From the NCBI RefSeq assembly GCF_040529335.1, contig NZ_CP159534.1, positions 4,216,001 to 4,280,000 of the forward strand: 64,000 nucleotides of DNA. Reading direction: 5' to 3'. Below, piece after piece: positions 39,959 through 49,606 of the stretch. The notes below the pieces were generated by a model. The model worked only from the letters and a program-made list of their open reading frames with translations, was not told where the DNA came from and did no database searches. This DNA is from Streptomyces sp. HUAS MG91 (GTDB taxonomy: Bacteria; Actinomycetota; Actinomycetes; Streptomycetales; Streptomycetaceae). How positions within the stretch are numbered: the first letter of the stretch is position 1; each line of letters starts with the position of its first letter. A program made the translations under genes and the position numbers.

Positions 39959-41041
39959 TCAGCGCTCGACCTCGCCCTTGATGAACTTCTCGACGTTCTC
40001 GAAGGCCTCGTCGTCGAAGTACTGAACCGGCGGGGACTTCATGAAGTACGAGGACGCGGAGAGGATCGGGCCGCCGATGCCGCGGTCCTTGGCGATCTTC
40101 GCGGCGCGCAGGGCGTCGATGATGACACCCGCGGAGTTCGGGGAGTCCCAGACCTCGAGCTTGTACTCCAGGTTCAGCGGGACCTCACCGAAGGCACGGC
40201 CCTCGAGGCGGACGTACGCCCACTTGCGGTCGTCGAGCCACGCGACGTAGTCGGACGGGCCGATGTGGACGTTCTTCTCGCCCAGCTCACGGTCGCGGAT
40301 CTGCGAGGTGACGGCCTGCGTCTTCGAGATCTTCTTCGACTCGAGGCGGTCGCGCTCCAGCATGTTCTTGAAGTCCATGTTGCCGCCGACGTTGAGCTGC
40401 ATGGTGCGCTCAAGACGGACACCGCGGTCCTCGAACAGCTTCGCCATCACGCGGTGCGTGATGGTCGCGCCGACCTGCGACTTGATGTCGTCGCCGACGA
40501 TCGGGACGCCCGCCTCGGTGAACTTGTCCGCCCACTCCTTGGTGCCGGCGATGAAGACCGGGAGAGCGTTGACGAACGCGACCTTGGCGTCGATGGCGCA
40601 CTGCGCGTAGAACTTCGCCGCGTCCTCGGAACCGACGGGCAGGTAGCAGACGAGAACGTCGACCTGCTTGTCCTTGAGGATCTGGACGACGTCGACCGGG
40701 GCCTCGGCGGACTCCTCGATCGTCTCGCGGTAGTACTTGCCCAGACCGTCGAGCGTGTGACCACGCTGGACCTGGACGCCCGAGTTCGGGACGTCGCAGA
40801 TCTTGATGGTGTTGTTCTCGGAGGCGCCGATGGCGTCGGAGAGGTCGAGGCCGACCTTCTTCGCGTCGACGTCGAACGCGGCGACGAACTCGACGTCACC
40901 GACGTGGTAGTCGCCGAACTGGACGTGCATGAGGCCGGGGACCTTGGTCTCCGGGTCAGCGTCCTTGTAGAACTCGACGCCCTGCACCAGCGAGGCGGCG
41001 CAGTTGCCCACGCCGACGATGGCTACGCGAACCGAACCCAT
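39959..41041 (-). CDS. ino1: Inositol-3-phosphate synthase
   Basis: 360 residues from ATG with GGGAGC upstream. It begins [20 protein letters not shown], the NAD-binding motif of actinobacterial myo-inositol-1-phosphate synthase. [20 protein letters not shown] and NALPVFIAG cover the active site, and [27 protein letters not shown] (read in parts LNVGGNMDF and ESKKISKTQ) carries catalytic lysines. It makes inositol for phosphatidylinositol and mycothiol. The padR gene ends 43 bp upstream on the same strand. Confidence 0.95.
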   Translation of the reverse strand: MGSVRVAIVGVGNCAASLVQGVEFYKDADPETKVPGLMHVQFGDYHVGDVEFVAAFDVDAKKVGLDLSDAIGASENNTIKICDVPNSGVQVQRGHTLDGLGKYYRETIEESAEAPVDVVQILKDKQVDVLVCYLPVGSEDAAKFYAQCAIDAKVAFVNALPVFIAGTKEWADKFTEAGVPIVGDDIKSQVGATITHRVMAKLFEDRGVRLERTMQLNVGGNMDFKNMLERDRLESKKISKTQAVTSQIRDRELGEKNVHIGPSDYVAWLDDRKWAYVRLEGRAFGEVPLNLEYKLEVWDSPNSAGVIIDALRAAKIAKDRGIGGPILSASSYFMKSPPVQYFDDEAFENVEKFIKGEVER

Positions 41042-41084
41042 TCCGGTTGCTCCCTGTGTGTACTGGTGAAGTCCTGAGCGGACT

Positions 41085-41765
41085 TCACATGGCGGTGTCA
41101 TCGGACGGATCCGGCCGGGTGCTGTCCCGGTGCCGGGGCAGGCCGCCCGTCTCTCCAGATGTGTCCTGCTGAGCTGCGCTCTCCGGGCCGGACCGTCGTT
41201 GGTCGCGTCCAGCGCGCTCGCTCTCGATGAGCTCGTTCAGCCAGCGCACTTCGCGCTCCACGGACTCCATGCCGTGCCGCTGCAGCTCAAGCGTGTAGTC
41301 GTCCAGGCGCTCCCGCGTGCGGGCGAAGGAGAGGCGCATCTTCTCGAGGCGCTCCTCCAGCCGACTGCGACGGCCCTCGAGGACGCGCATCCGCACATCG
41401 CGCGACGTCTGCCCGAAGAAGGCGAATCGCGCGGCGAAGGTCTCGTCCTCGTATGCATCGGGGCCGGTCTGCGCGAGCAGGTCCTCGAAGTGTTCCTTAC
41501 CTTCCGCCGTCAACCGATAGACGATCTTGGCGCGACGCCCTCCGAGTGGTGCGGCAGGGGCGTCGGCGGGGCCGGGTCCCGATTCCTCGATCAACCAGCC
41601 GTTGGCGACCAGCGTCTTGAGGCAGGGATACAGCGTCCCGTAACTGAAGGCGCGGAAGACCCCCAGCGACGTATTGAGTCGTTTGCGCAGCTCATAGCCG
41701 TGCATCGGGGACTCGCGGAGCAGTCCGAGTACAGCGAATTCGAGGATGCCGGAACGTCGGCTCAT
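41085..41765 (-). CDS. PadR-family transcriptional regulator
   Basis: 226 residues. The winged helix at the N-terminus has [20 protein letters not shown] and [18 protein letters not shown], with [16 protein letters not shown] in the wing. A coiled-coil C-terminal half ([20 protein letters not shown]) mediates dimerisation. The charged tail of about 30 residues is disordered. A perfect inverted repeat of ATGTAT type lies 51 bp upstream, so autoregulation, and control of ino1 by read-through, are likely. Confidence 0.93.
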   Translation of the reverse strand: MSRRSGILEFAVLGLLRESPMHGYELRKRLNTSLGVFRAFSYGTLYPCLKTLVANGWLIEESGPGPADAPAAPLGGRRAKIVYRLTAEGKEHFEDLLAQTGPDAYEDETFAARFAFFGQTSRDVRMRVLEGRRSRLEERLEKMRLSFARTRERLDDYTLELQRHGMESVEREVRWLNELIESERAGRDQRRSGPESAAQQDTSGETGGLPRHRDSTRPDPSDDTAM

Positions 41766-41816
41766 CGTCGCCTCCTCACTGTCGCGGGCCCATGTATCGA
41801 CTCTTTATGTCGTGCT

Positions 41817-41837
41817 GATGTATCGGCTCGATACATC
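41817..41837. promoter_or_regulatory. Probable PadR operator
   Basis: Arms GATGTATCG and CGATACATC, perfectly complementary, with GCT between them. PadR proteins commonly bind ATGTAT/ATACAT palindromes. A half-copy, CATGTATCGA, lies nearer the padR start at 41791-41800. The position fits control of padR. Confidence 0.7.
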
Positions 41838-41989
41838 TCGACGATAGAACGACCCTGCGACTGCGACAAGGGGGATCACGGTGAACGGCGTCACATCACC
41901 GATTCGCACGAAGTAACTTGCCTGTTTTGGGGTGAACTTCGGCCCTAGGTGGGTTTTGACGGTGCGTAGTCTGTCCGCCATGCAGACCA

Positions 41990-42029
41990 CCGGGAACCGA
42001 GTGACGCCTGAGGGCGTCGTCGTTCCCGG
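41990..42029 (+). promoter_or_regulatory. Nested hairpin in the leader of the PBP gene
   Basis: CCGGGAAC (41990-41997) pairs with GTTCCCGG (42022-42029); inside, GACGCC pairs with GGCGTC around TGAG. It lies about 110 nt before the PBP start. The 370 bp between padR and the PBP gene hold no convincing gene; a 49-codon frame at 41980-42129 has weaker third-position GC than its neighbours. Confidence 0.45.
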
Positions 42030-42136
42030 TGCAGTGCGGGTGAGTGCCGGAAGGGGCGCATCCGTACGTCGGGGGGACCGGAAACCAGCCGTCGTCCAGG
42101 CGCGCGTGCCGCGCCTGCCCGAGGAGTAGTCGTTCG

Positions 42137-44854
42137 ATGAGCGAGCACCGTCGCAAATCGCCGCAGCCGCAGGGCGGCGGGCGTGCCGCGGCCCGTCGCG
42201 GAGCACAGTCGGGCCGCCGCGCGGCACCGCGCGGCTCCACCGGTTCACCGTCCGATTCCTACGACGCCCCGAGGCCATCGGGTCCGTCCGAGGGCGGGAC
42301 CGAAGATCGTCCCTGGGGCGGCCGCGCCGAAGCGCGCCGTGCGGCCCAGCGCAGTGGCGGAGGAAGGCGCAGAGCCCCCGAGGGCGGAGGCCACGGCGGA
42401 GCTGGTGGCGGCCGTCGTGGCGGTGGCGGTCCCGGCGGGCCGAACGGTCCGGGGCGTGGCAGGGGCCGTGGCTCCGGCCGTCCGGAGAAGAAGAAGGGGT
42501 TCATCGACTACCCCCGTGCCAACAAGGACGGCTGGCGCCGCTGGGTGCCGTCCTGGCGTCTGACGACAGGTGTGGGTGTCGGATTCCTCGGCAGCCTGAT
42601 GGCGGCGGCGGGCATCGCGTACGCCTTGGTGGACACGCCGACCGTCGCCGACACGGCCACGGCCCAGAACAACGTTTACTACTGGTCCGACGGGACCCAG
42701 ATGGTCGCGACCGGTGGCGAGACCAACCGGCAGATCATCAACTACGAGGACATCCCGAAGTCGATGCGCTTCGCCGTCATGTCGGCGGAGAACAAGACCT
42801 TCGAGACCGACAAGGGCGTCGACCCGATGGGCATCGCCCGCGCCGTGTTCAACATGGCGAAGGGCGGCCAGACCCAGGGCGGCTCGACGATCACCCAGCA
42901 GTACGTGAAGAACGCGATGCTGAACGACCAGTCGCAGACGGTGTCGCGAAAGCTCAAGGAGCTGTTCGTCTCCATAAAGGTCGGCCGGACGGTCGACAAG
43001 GACACGATCATGGCCGGCTACCTCAACACGGCGTACTACGGGCGCGGTGCCTACGGGATCCAGGCGGCGGCGCGCGCGTACTTCGACGAGAACGCCTCCG
43101 ACCTCAACGAGAGCCAGACGGCGTTCCTCGCCTCCGTGCTCAAGGGCGCGACGTACTACGACCCCGCGGGTTCTCCCGAGATCGACCCGATCAACGCGAC
43201 CCGGGAGAAGAACACGGCACGCGCCAAGGCGCGCTGGAGCTGGATCCTCGGCGAAGAGGTGAAGGACGGGCGGCTGACCGCCACCAAGCGTGCCAAGTAC
43301 ATCGAGGACGGCTTCCCCAAGCTGAAGAGCCCGCGCTCCAACGCCCAGCTGAGCGGTCAGGTCGGCTATCTCGTCGACCTCGCCAAGGCCTACGCCATCA
43401 ACAACGGGGGCATCACCGCCAACGCCCTGCAGCGGGGCGGCTACGAGATCCACACCACCTTCGACAAGCAGAAGGTGAAGCAACTCGAGACCGCGGTGAA
43501 GAAGGTCCGCAAGGAGAGCATCAAGCCGGACCAGCGGGAGAAGGACAAGTACGTCCAGTTCGGTGGCGCTTCGGTGAGCCCCAAGGACGGTGCGATCGAG
43601 GCCATCTACGGCGGTGCCGATGCCACGAAGCACTTCACCAACAACGCCGACGTGACGGGCGCCCAGGTCGGTTCGACCTTCAAGCCCTTCGTCCTGGCGG
43701 CCGCCTTCAAGTACGGCGTGCGGGACCCCGACCAGGGCCCGGACCAGGACAACAGCTCGCGCACCATCGTCTCGCCGAAGAGCCTCTACAGCGGCAAGAA
43801 CAAGCTGAAGATCCAGAACTACGACGGCTCGGTCTGGACGGACAAGGAGGGCAAGGAATGGCTGCAGACCAACGACGGCGGCGACTCCGTCAACCCTCCG
43901 ACCTACCAGATCGACCTGCGTGAGGCGATGCGGCAGTCCATCAACTCCGCCTACGTGCAGCTGGGCATGGACGTCGGCCTGGACAAGGTGAAGCAGTCCG
44001 CGCTGAGCGCGGGTCTGCTGGAGAACAGCTTCGCCAGCGCCAACTACCCGTCCTTCTCCCTCGGCACCTCCGACCCGAGCGCGATCCGCATGGCCGGCGC
44101 CTACGCCACGTTCGCGTCCAGCGGCCAGCAGAACGACCCGTACTCGGTGAAGGAGGTCTTCCACAAGGGCGAGCGGATCTATCAGCACGACACGAAGCCG
44201 AAGGCGGCCTTCGAGGCGAACATCGCGGACAACGTCACGGACGTCCTCAAGACGGTCGTCGACAAGGGCACGGGTACGGCGGCCCGGCTGCCGGGCCGCG
44301 ACGTGGCCGGCAAGACCGGTACCACCGACGGCAACAAGTCCGCCTGGTTCGTGGGCTACACCAAGCAGCTGTCCACCGCGATCACGATGTACCGGATGGA
44401 CGACAACGAGAACTCCAAGAACCGCAAGTTCCTCGAGATGTACGGAACGGGCGGTCAGGACAAGATCCACGGTGCGTCGTTCCCTGCGGAGATCTGGCAC
44501 GACTACATGGCCCAGGCCATGCAGAACCAGAAGTACGAGTCCTTCGAGACGCCGCAGCCCATCGGCAAGATCGTCGGTGAGACCGCCAGCCCGACTCCGA
44601 CGCCGACGGTCAGCACGCCGCCGTCCTCCTCGGCCCCGGCCTCCCCGACGCCGAGCAAGTCCTCGGCCGATCCGTCCCCGTCCACCAGCGAGACGTGCAG
44701 CAAGTGGGACTGGAACTGCAACAACGACGGCGGGATGACCGGCGGCGCTGATGGTGGCGCGGACGGCGGAGCATCGACGTCGCCCTCGCCCACCGAGAGT
44801 TCGGGAGACACCAGAGGCAACCAGAACGGGGGCTTCATCGGCGGAGGCGGGTAA
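42137..44854 (+). CDS. Class A penicillin-binding protein (transglycosylase/transpeptidase)
   Basis: 905 residues; GAGGAG precedes the ATG. A basic, Gly-rich cytoplasmic tail of about 140 residues leads to one membrane anchor (GVGVGFLGSLMAAAGIAYAL). The GT51 domain has SAENKTFETDKGVDP, TQGGSTITQQYVKNAML and LNTAYYGRGAYGIQAAA. The transpeptidase has GSTFKPF (SxxK, active serine), SINSAY (SxN) and KTGTTDG. The tail is Pro/Ser/Thr-rich with CSKWDWNC. It polymerises and cross-links peptidoglycan. Confidence 0.95.
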   Translation: MSEHRRKSPQPQGGGRAAARRGAQSGRRAAPRGSTGSPSDSYDAPRPSGPSEGGTEDRPWGGRAEARRAAQRSGGGRRRAPEGGGHGGAGGGRRGGGGPGGPNGPGRGRGRGSGRPEKKKGFIDYPRANKDGWRRWVPSWRLTTGVGVGFLGSLMAAAGIAYALVDTPTVADTATAQNNVYYWSDGTQMVATGGETNRQIINYEDIPKSMRFAVMSAENKTFETDKGVDPMGIARAVFNMAKGGQTQGGSTITQQYVKNAMLNDQSQTVSRKLKELFVSIKVGRTVDKDTIMAGYLNTAYYGRGAYGIQAAARAYFDENASDLNESQTAFLASVLKGATYYDPAGSPEIDPINATREKNTARAKARWSWILGEEVKDGRLTATKRAKYIEDGFPKLKSPRSNAQLSGQVGYLVDLAKAYAINNGGITANALQRGGYEIHTTFDKQKVKQLETAVKKVRKESIKPDQREKDKYVQFGGASVSPKDGAIEAIYGGADATKHFTNNADVTGAQVGSTFKPFVLAAAFKYGVRDPDQGPDQDNSSRTIVSPKSLYSGKNKLKIQNYDGSVWTDKEGKEWLQTNDGGDSVNPPTYQIDLREAMRQSINSAYVQLGMDVGLDKVKQSALSAGLLENSFASANYPSFSLGTSDPSAIRMAGAYATFASSGQQNDPYSVKEVFHKGERIYQHDTKPKAAFEANIADNVTDVLKTVVDKGTGTAARLPGRDVAGKTGTTDGNKSAWFVGYTKQLSTAITMYRMDDNENSKNRKFLEMYGTGGQDKIHGASFPAEIWHDYMAQAMQNQKYESFETPQPIGKIVGETASPTPTPTVSTPPSSSAPASPTPSKSSADPSPSTSETCSKWDWNCNNDGGMTGGADGGADGGASTSPSPTESSGDTRGNQNGGFIGGGG

Positions 44855-44877
44855 CCCGCACTGTCGTCACCGACCGT

Positions 44878-44891
44878 GTTTCACGTGAAAC
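44878..44891. other. parS: parS site 8
   Basis: Perfect GTTTCACGTGAAAC, 23 bp after the PBP stop. Confidence 0.95.
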
Positions 44892-44983
44892 GCTGCGTGT
44901 TCCACAGCAGTCGAGGGTCGTCGCACCGATCGGGTGCGGCGGCCCTCGCCCCGTTCTCAGCCGCGTACGGCAGGATGTGCGGC

Positions 44984-46486
44984 ATGCCCAGTGCAGAGAC
45001 GACGCGTGTGAACCCGCAGCAGCCGGATCCCGTACGGCCGACCAGAGAGGACGAGGTCGCCGCGGCCGGCAGCGAGTTCATCGGCGGACCCGTCGGGCGG
45101 CGGGCGCTGCTCGGCGGCTCCTGGTGGACCCCCGTACGCGTCATCGTGCTCGTCATGCTCGGCATGTTCGCGCTCGGGATGGTGCAGAAGTTCCCCTGCT
45201 ACGACGGTGCCTGGTTCTACGGCGCGAGCTCCCAGTACACGCACGCGTGCTACTCGGACATTCCGCACCTCTACCAGGGGCGCGGCTTCGCAGACGGCCT
45301 CGTGCCGTACTTCGACAAGCTCTCCGGCGACATGGACTACCTCGAATACCCGGTCCTCACCGGTGTGTTCATGGAGGTCGCCTCCTGGCTGACGCCCGGC
45401 AGCGGCACTATCCAGCACCAGGAGCAGGTGTACTGGATGGTCAACGCCGGGATGCTGATGATCTGCGCGGCGGTCATCGCCGTCTGTGTCGCCAGGACCC
45501 ACCGCAGGCGCCCCTGGGACGGCCTCCTGGTCGCCCTGGCACCCGCGTTCGCGCTGACCGCCACCATCAACTGGGATCTCTTCGCAGTGGCCCTCACAGC
45601 GGCCGCCATGCTGATGTGGTCGCGCGGCCGCGCCCTCGCCTTCGGCGTCCTGCTCGGGCTCGCCACCGCCGCCAAGCTCTACCCCTTCCTGCTGCTCGGC
45701 CCGCTGCTCGTGCTGTGCTGGCGTGCCGGCAAATGGCGGGAGTTCGGGGTCGCGACGCTCGGCGCGGTCGTCTCGTGGCTGGTCGTGAACCTGCCGGTGA
45801 TGATCCTGGCGCCCGAGGGCTGGTCGAAGTTCTACACGTTCAGCCAGGAACGCGGCGTCGACTTCGGTTCGTTCTGGCTGATCCTCTCCCAGCACATGGA
45901 CACGCCGCTCGACACGGACGTGGTCAACACGCTGGCCACGGCCCTGATGGTGCTGTCCTGCCTCGGCGTCGCGGTGCTGACGCTCACCGCCCCGCGACGG
46001 CCGCGCTTCGCGCAGCTCGCCTTCCTGGTGGTCGCCGCCTTCATCCTCACCAACAAGGTCTACTCGCCGCAGTACGTACTGTGGCTGATCCCGCTCGCCG
46101 CCCTGGCGCGGCCCAAGTGGCGGGACTTCCTGATCTGGCAGGCCTGCGAGGTCGCGTACTTCCTCGGGATCTGGCTGTACCTCGCGTACACGACCAGTGG
46201 TGACAAGCACCAGGGTCTGCCGACCGAGGGCTACCAACTGGCGATCGCCGTGCACCTGGTGGGCACGCTGTACCTGTGCGCCGTCATCGTGCGGGACATC
46301 TGGCTGCCCGAGCGGGACGTGGTGCGGCGGTCCGGGGACGACGACCCCTCGGGCGGGGTGCTGGACGGCTCGGAGGACGTCTTCGTCCTCGGGTACGCGG
46401 CCCATCCCCCGCGGCACGCCGCGCACGACTGGGAGCAGCCGCCCGCGTCGGTGGACTGGGGCAAGAGCCCCGACGGTTCGCACTGA
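44984..46486 (+). CDS. Polyprenol-linked (GT87-type) membrane glycosyltransferase
   Basis: About 500 residues from ATG 44984 (CAGGA upstream); starting at 44975 is possible, while the frame back to 44876 runs through parS and is rejected. Around ten membrane helices. The first extracellular loop has acidic residues in PHLYQGRGFADGLVPYFDKL and DYLEYPVLTGVFM, as in GT-C enzymes of the GT87/mannosyltransferase group; LGLATAAKLYPFLLLGPLL contains the typical KLYP motif. It probably transfers sugar from polyprenyl phosphate to an envelope acceptor. Follows the PBP gene. Confidence 0.82.
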   Translation: MPSAETTRVNPQQPDPVRPTREDEVAAAGSEFIGGPVGRRALLGGSWWTPVRVIVLVMLGMFALGMVQKFPCYDGAWFYGASSQYTHACYSDIPHLYQGRGFADGLVPYFDKLSGDMDYLEYPVLTGVFMEVASWLTPGSGTIQHQEQVYWMVNAGMLMICAAVIAVCVARTHRRRPWDGLLVALAPAFALTATINWDLFAVALTAAAMLMWSRGRALAFGVLLGLATAAKLYPFLLLGPLLVLCWRAGKWREFGVATLGAVVSWLVVNLPVMILAPEGWSKFYTFSQERGVDFGSFWLILSQHMDTPLDTDVVNTLATALMVLSCLGVAVLTLTAPRRPRFAQLAFLVVAAFILTNKVYSPQYVLWLIPLAALARPKWRDFLIWQACEVAYFLGIWLYLAYTTSGDKHQGLPTEGYQLAIAVHLVGTLYLCAVIVRDIWLPERDVVRRSGDDDPSGGVLDGSEDVFVLGYAAHPPRHAAHDWEQPPASVDWGKSPDGSH

Positions 46487-46500
46487 CCGAACGGCAGCAC

Positions 46501-46539
46501 AAGGCGGGCCGGGCACTTCGTGAGTGCCCGGCCCGCCTT
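46501..46539. terminator. Bidirectional terminator between convergent genes
   Basis: AAGGCGGGCCGGGCACT (46501-46517) pairs perfectly with AGTGCCCGGCCCGCCTT (46523-46539): a 17-bp stem between the glycosyltransferase gene and the leftward alanine-racemase-like gene. Confidence 0.92.
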
Positions 46540-46564
46540 GTGTCCGTTCGTGTGCCGAGTCGCC

Positions 46565-47596
46565 TCAGCGGTCCACGATCCGGTCGAACTGCGTGGTGGT
46601 GTGCCGCAGGTGGGCCACCAGCTCCTCGCCGACCTTCGGCTCGGCGGCGTCCGACGGCACGAACAGGATCGACACCTGCATGTGCGGCGGCTCGGCGAAC
46701 CAGCGCTGCTTGCCCGACCAGACGTACGGCGCGAGGTTCCGGTTCACCGTCGCCAGGCCGGCCCGGGCGACGCCCTTGGCGCGCGGCATGACGCCGTGCA
46801 GCGCCTTCGGGGCCTCCAGACCCACACCGTGCGAGGTGCCGCCCGCCACGACCACCAGCCAGCCGTCGGAGGCCGCCTTCTGCTGGCGATAGCCGAACCG
46901 GTCGCCCTTGGCGACGCGGGTGACGTCGAGGACGGCGCCGCGGTACTCGGTCGCGTCGTGGTCGCCCAGCCACAGCCGCGTACCGATGCGCGCGCGGAAG
47001 CGGGTCTGCGGGAACTGCTGCTGGAGACGGGCCAGTTCCTCGGCCTTGAGGTGGCTGACGAACATGGTGTGCAGCGGCAGCCGTGCCGCGCGCAGCCGGT
47101 CCATCCAGCCGATGACCTCCTCGACGGCGTCCGAGCCGTCGGTGCGGTCCAGCGGCAGGTGGATCGCGAAGCCCTCCAGGCGTACGTCCTGGATGGCGTG
47201 GGCGAGCTGGGGCAGATCCTGCTCGGTCACCCCGTGCCGCTTCATCGAGGACATGACCTCGATGACGACGCGGGCGCCGACCAGGCCGTGCACACCGTCG
47301 ACGGAGGAGACGGAGCGGATCACACGGTCGGGCAGCGGAACCGGTTCCTCGCCGCGCCGGAACGGGGTCAGGACCAACAGGTCACCGCTGAACCAGTCCT
47401 TTATCCGGGCGGCCTCGTAGGTGGTCCCCACGGCGAGGATGTCGGAGCCGAGGCGCGTGGCCTCCTCCGCCAGCCGTTCGTGGCCGAAGCCGTAGCCGTT
47501 GCCCTTGCAGACGGGGACGAGCCCCGGAAACTGCTCGAGCACGTGCTTGTGGTGTGCCCGCCAGCGCGCGGTGTCGACGTAGAGCGTGAGCGCCAT
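46565..47596 (-). CDS. Alanine racemase-like PLP protein, possibly not a racemase
   Basis: 343 residues from ATG 47596. The N-terminal alanine-racemase-type barrel is recognisable: PVCKGNGYGFG has the PLP lysine, and VVIEVMSSMKRHGV and AIHLPLD follow. The C-terminal part has GTRLWLGDHDATEYRGAVL but, where racemases carry GYADG with the second catalytic base Tyr, I read VVAGGTSHGVGLE. PLP binding is therefore likely and Ala racemisation doubtful. It lies next to the FemX-like gene on the same strand, so a link to wall peptide synthesis is plausible. The longer frame to 47830 is a shadow of that gene. Confidence 0.75.
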   Translation of the reverse strand: MALTLYVDTARWRAHHKHVLEQFPGLVPVCKGNGYGFGHERLAEEATRLGSDILAVGTTYEAARIKDWFSGDLLVLTPFRRGEEPVPLPDRVIRSVSSVDGVHGLVGARVVIEVMSSMKRHGVTEQDLPQLAHAIQDVRLEGFAIHLPLDRTDGSDAVEEVIGWMDRLRAARLPLHTMFVSHLKAEELARLQQQFPQTRFRARIGTRLWLGDHDATEYRGAVLDVTRVAKGDRFGYRQQKAASDGWLVVVAGGTSHGVGLEAPKALHGVMPRAKGVARAGLATVNRNLAPYVWSGKQRWFAEPPHMQVSILFVPSDAAEPKVGEELVAHLRHTTTQFDRIVDR

Positions 47597-47738
47597 GGCC
47601 GGTCCCGGAACCTTTCTCGTGGCTGCGGTGTAGCAGAGGTATGAAGAAACTTTGGAGCTACATGAATTGTGCCGGGTCCGCCGGGCAAACAGAGCCCCAT
47701 GTGACGTACCGGTTCCCGAGGAGCCGTCTCCGGCCCGG

Positions 47739-48860
47739 TCAGCGCCGCGACATGTAGATGTCGAGCGCCTTGTGGAGCAGCTTGTTGAGCGGGAAGTCCC
47801 ACTCGCCGAGGTACTCGGCGGCCTGGCCACCCGTGCCGACCTTGAACTGGATCAGGCCGAAGAGGTGGTCGGTCTCGTCGAGCGAGTCGGAGATGCCGCG
47901 CAGGTCGTAGACGGTGGCACCGAGCGCGTACGAGTCGCGCAGCATCCGCCACTGCATCGCGTTCGAGGGCCGGACCTCGCGGCCGATGTTGTCGGAGGCG
48001 CCGTAGGAGTACCAGACGTGCCCGCCGACGACGAGCATGGTGGCGGCCGACAAATTCACCCCGTTGTGCCGGGCGAAGTACAGGCGCATGCGGTTGGGGT
48101 CCTCGGAGTTGAGGGCCGTCCACATGCGCTGGAAGTACGACAGCGGGCGCGGCCGGAAGTGGTCGCGCTCGGCCGTGATCTCGTACAGCCGCTGCCACTC
48201 GGCGAGGTCCTGGTAGCCGCCCTGGACGACCTCGACACCGGCCTTCTCGGCCTTCTTGATGTTGCGGCGCCACAGCTGGTTGAAGTTCTTGTGGACCTCT
48301 TCCAGGGAGCGGTTCGCGAGCGGCACCTGGTACACGTAGCGCGGCTGCACGTCGCCGAAGCCGGCGCCGCCGTCCTCACCCTGCTGCCAGCCCATGCGGC
48401 GCAGCTTGTCGGCCACCTCGAAGGCGCGGGGCTCGATGAAGTCGGCCTCGATGTCGCGCAGGCGCTTCACATCGGGGTCCTGGATGCCCTTCTTGATGGA
48501 AGGAGCCTCCCAGCGCCGGATGATCACCGGCGGGCCCATCTTCACGGAGAAGGCGCCCTGCTGCTTGAGGTGCGCCAGCATCGGGCGCAGCCACTCCTCG
48601 AGGTTCGGGGCGTACCAGTTGATGACCGGGCCCTCGGGCAGGTACGCGAGGTAGCGCTTGATCTTGGGCAGCTGGCGGTACAGGACCAGGCCCGCGCCGA
48701 CCATCTCGCCGTTCTTCTCGTCGAACCAGCCCAGGCTCTCCGAGCGCCATTCAGCCTTCACGTCGGCCCATGCCGGGACCTGCATGTGGCTCGCCGACGG
48801 CAGGCTCTGGATGTAGGCCAGATGCTGCTCTCGGCTGATGGTCCTCAGGGTCAGGCTCAT
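47739..48860 (-). CDS. Lipid II aminoacyltransferase, FemX/FemAB family
   Basis: 373 residues from ATG with GAGGAG upstream. Two GNAT-like subdomains: the first has HMQVPAWADVKAEWRSESLG and VLYRQLPKIKRYLAYLPEGP; the second has YVYQVPLANRSLEEVHKNFN, the charged coiled part NIKKAEKAGVEVVQG and YDLRGISDSLDETDHLFGL. Fem enzymes use aminoacyl-tRNA to extend the peptidoglycan stem peptide; in Streptomyces FemX adds Gly to lipid II. Cytoplasmic. Probably in one operon with the preceding racemase-like gene. Confidence 0.88.
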   Translation of the reverse strand: MSLTLRTISREQHLAYIQSLPSASHMQVPAWADVKAEWRSESLGWFDEKNGEMVGAGLVLYRQLPKIKRYLAYLPEGPVINWYAPNLEEWLRPMLAHLKQQGAFSVKMGPPVIIRRWEAPSIKKGIQDPDVKRLRDIEADFIEPRAFEVADKLRRMGWQQGEDGGAGFGDVQPRYVYQVPLANRSLEEVHKNFNQLWRRNIKKAEKAGVEVVQGGYQDLAEWQRLYEITAERDHFRPRPLSYFQRMWTALNSEDPNRMRLYFARHNGVNLSAATMLVVGGHVWYSYGASDNIGREVRPSNAMQWRMLRDSYALGATVYDLRGISDSLDETDHLFGLIQFKVGTGGQAAEYLGEWDFPLNKLLHKALDIYMSRR

Positions 48861-48987
48861 TCGGGGCGCTCCTCGGGCTGGTGTGTCCCCATGGATACAG
48901 GGGCTCCGGCTCTCGCGCCGAAGCCTACTGTGCCCCGTGAGCGCCCCGAATGGCTGTGTCGGAGTAAGTCTCCGCGGACGGCCCGGC

Positions 48988-49308
48988 TCAGCCGATGACC
49001 CCGCCGAACAGTCCTCCGTGAGCCATTCCGATGAAGAAGCCGACGGCCGAGGCACCCAGGCCCAGGATCAGGCCGAACCGCTCCCGGGTCGTCTCCGAGA
49101 CGTACTGGCCGTAGGCCCCGGTGAAGATCCCGACGAGCCCGGCCCAGGAGCTGAGGAGATGGAGGTTGCTCCAGATCGACGTGATGAGCGCGAGGACGCC
49201 GAGCACCGCGGTCGCGTAGAGCAGGGTGTCGGGGAGCGGATGGGCCTTGCCGTCGCTGGCGAAGAGAGAGCCCGCGCTCGTGCTGTTGGGTCGCATTGCT
49301 TGTGCCAT
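48988..49308 (-). CDS. Small membrane protein, unknown function
   Basis: 106 residues; AGGAGG stands 7 nt before the ATG. Three hydrophobic segments (LLYATAVLGVLALITSIW, LLSSWAGLVGIFTGAYGQ, GLILGLGASAVGFFIGMA) with short loops (SETTRERF). It is about 130 bp upstream of femX on the same strand, so it may share its promoter. No family recognised. Confidence 0.8.
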   Translation of the reverse strand: MAQAMRPNSTSAGSLFASDGKAHPLPDTLLYATAVLGVLALITSIWSNLHLLSSWAGLVGIFTGAYGQYVSETTRERFGLILGLGASAVGFFIGMAHGGLFGGVIG

Positions 49309-49606
49309 AGGGCACCTCCTGCGGAAGGCGGCGCATCGTAGCGCCGTACACACCCGATGTGTACAGACTGCGGTCGATCGCTGTCGGATTTCAACCGGAA
49401 GCCGGGGTGCGGGTAGTCTGTACCGTCTGCATCGGTGTCTGCCCACGTCCCGGCAAGGGACGGGTACCCACTGATCACGCACTGAACTGCGCGGTTCTCT
49501 TTCCGAGGGCCGATTGTCAGTGGTGGCCGATACCGTTGCTCACGCATAACAACCCTCCTGCCACGGAACGACCGTGGCCGCTGAGTCCAAAGGAGGTGGG
49601 TTCCAC

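Noticed and set aside
41980..42129. 49-codon frame upstream of the PBP gene
   Set aside because: Weaker third-position GC than neighbours, no clear ribosome-binding site, and the sequence forms a nested hairpin; a leader is the simpler reading.
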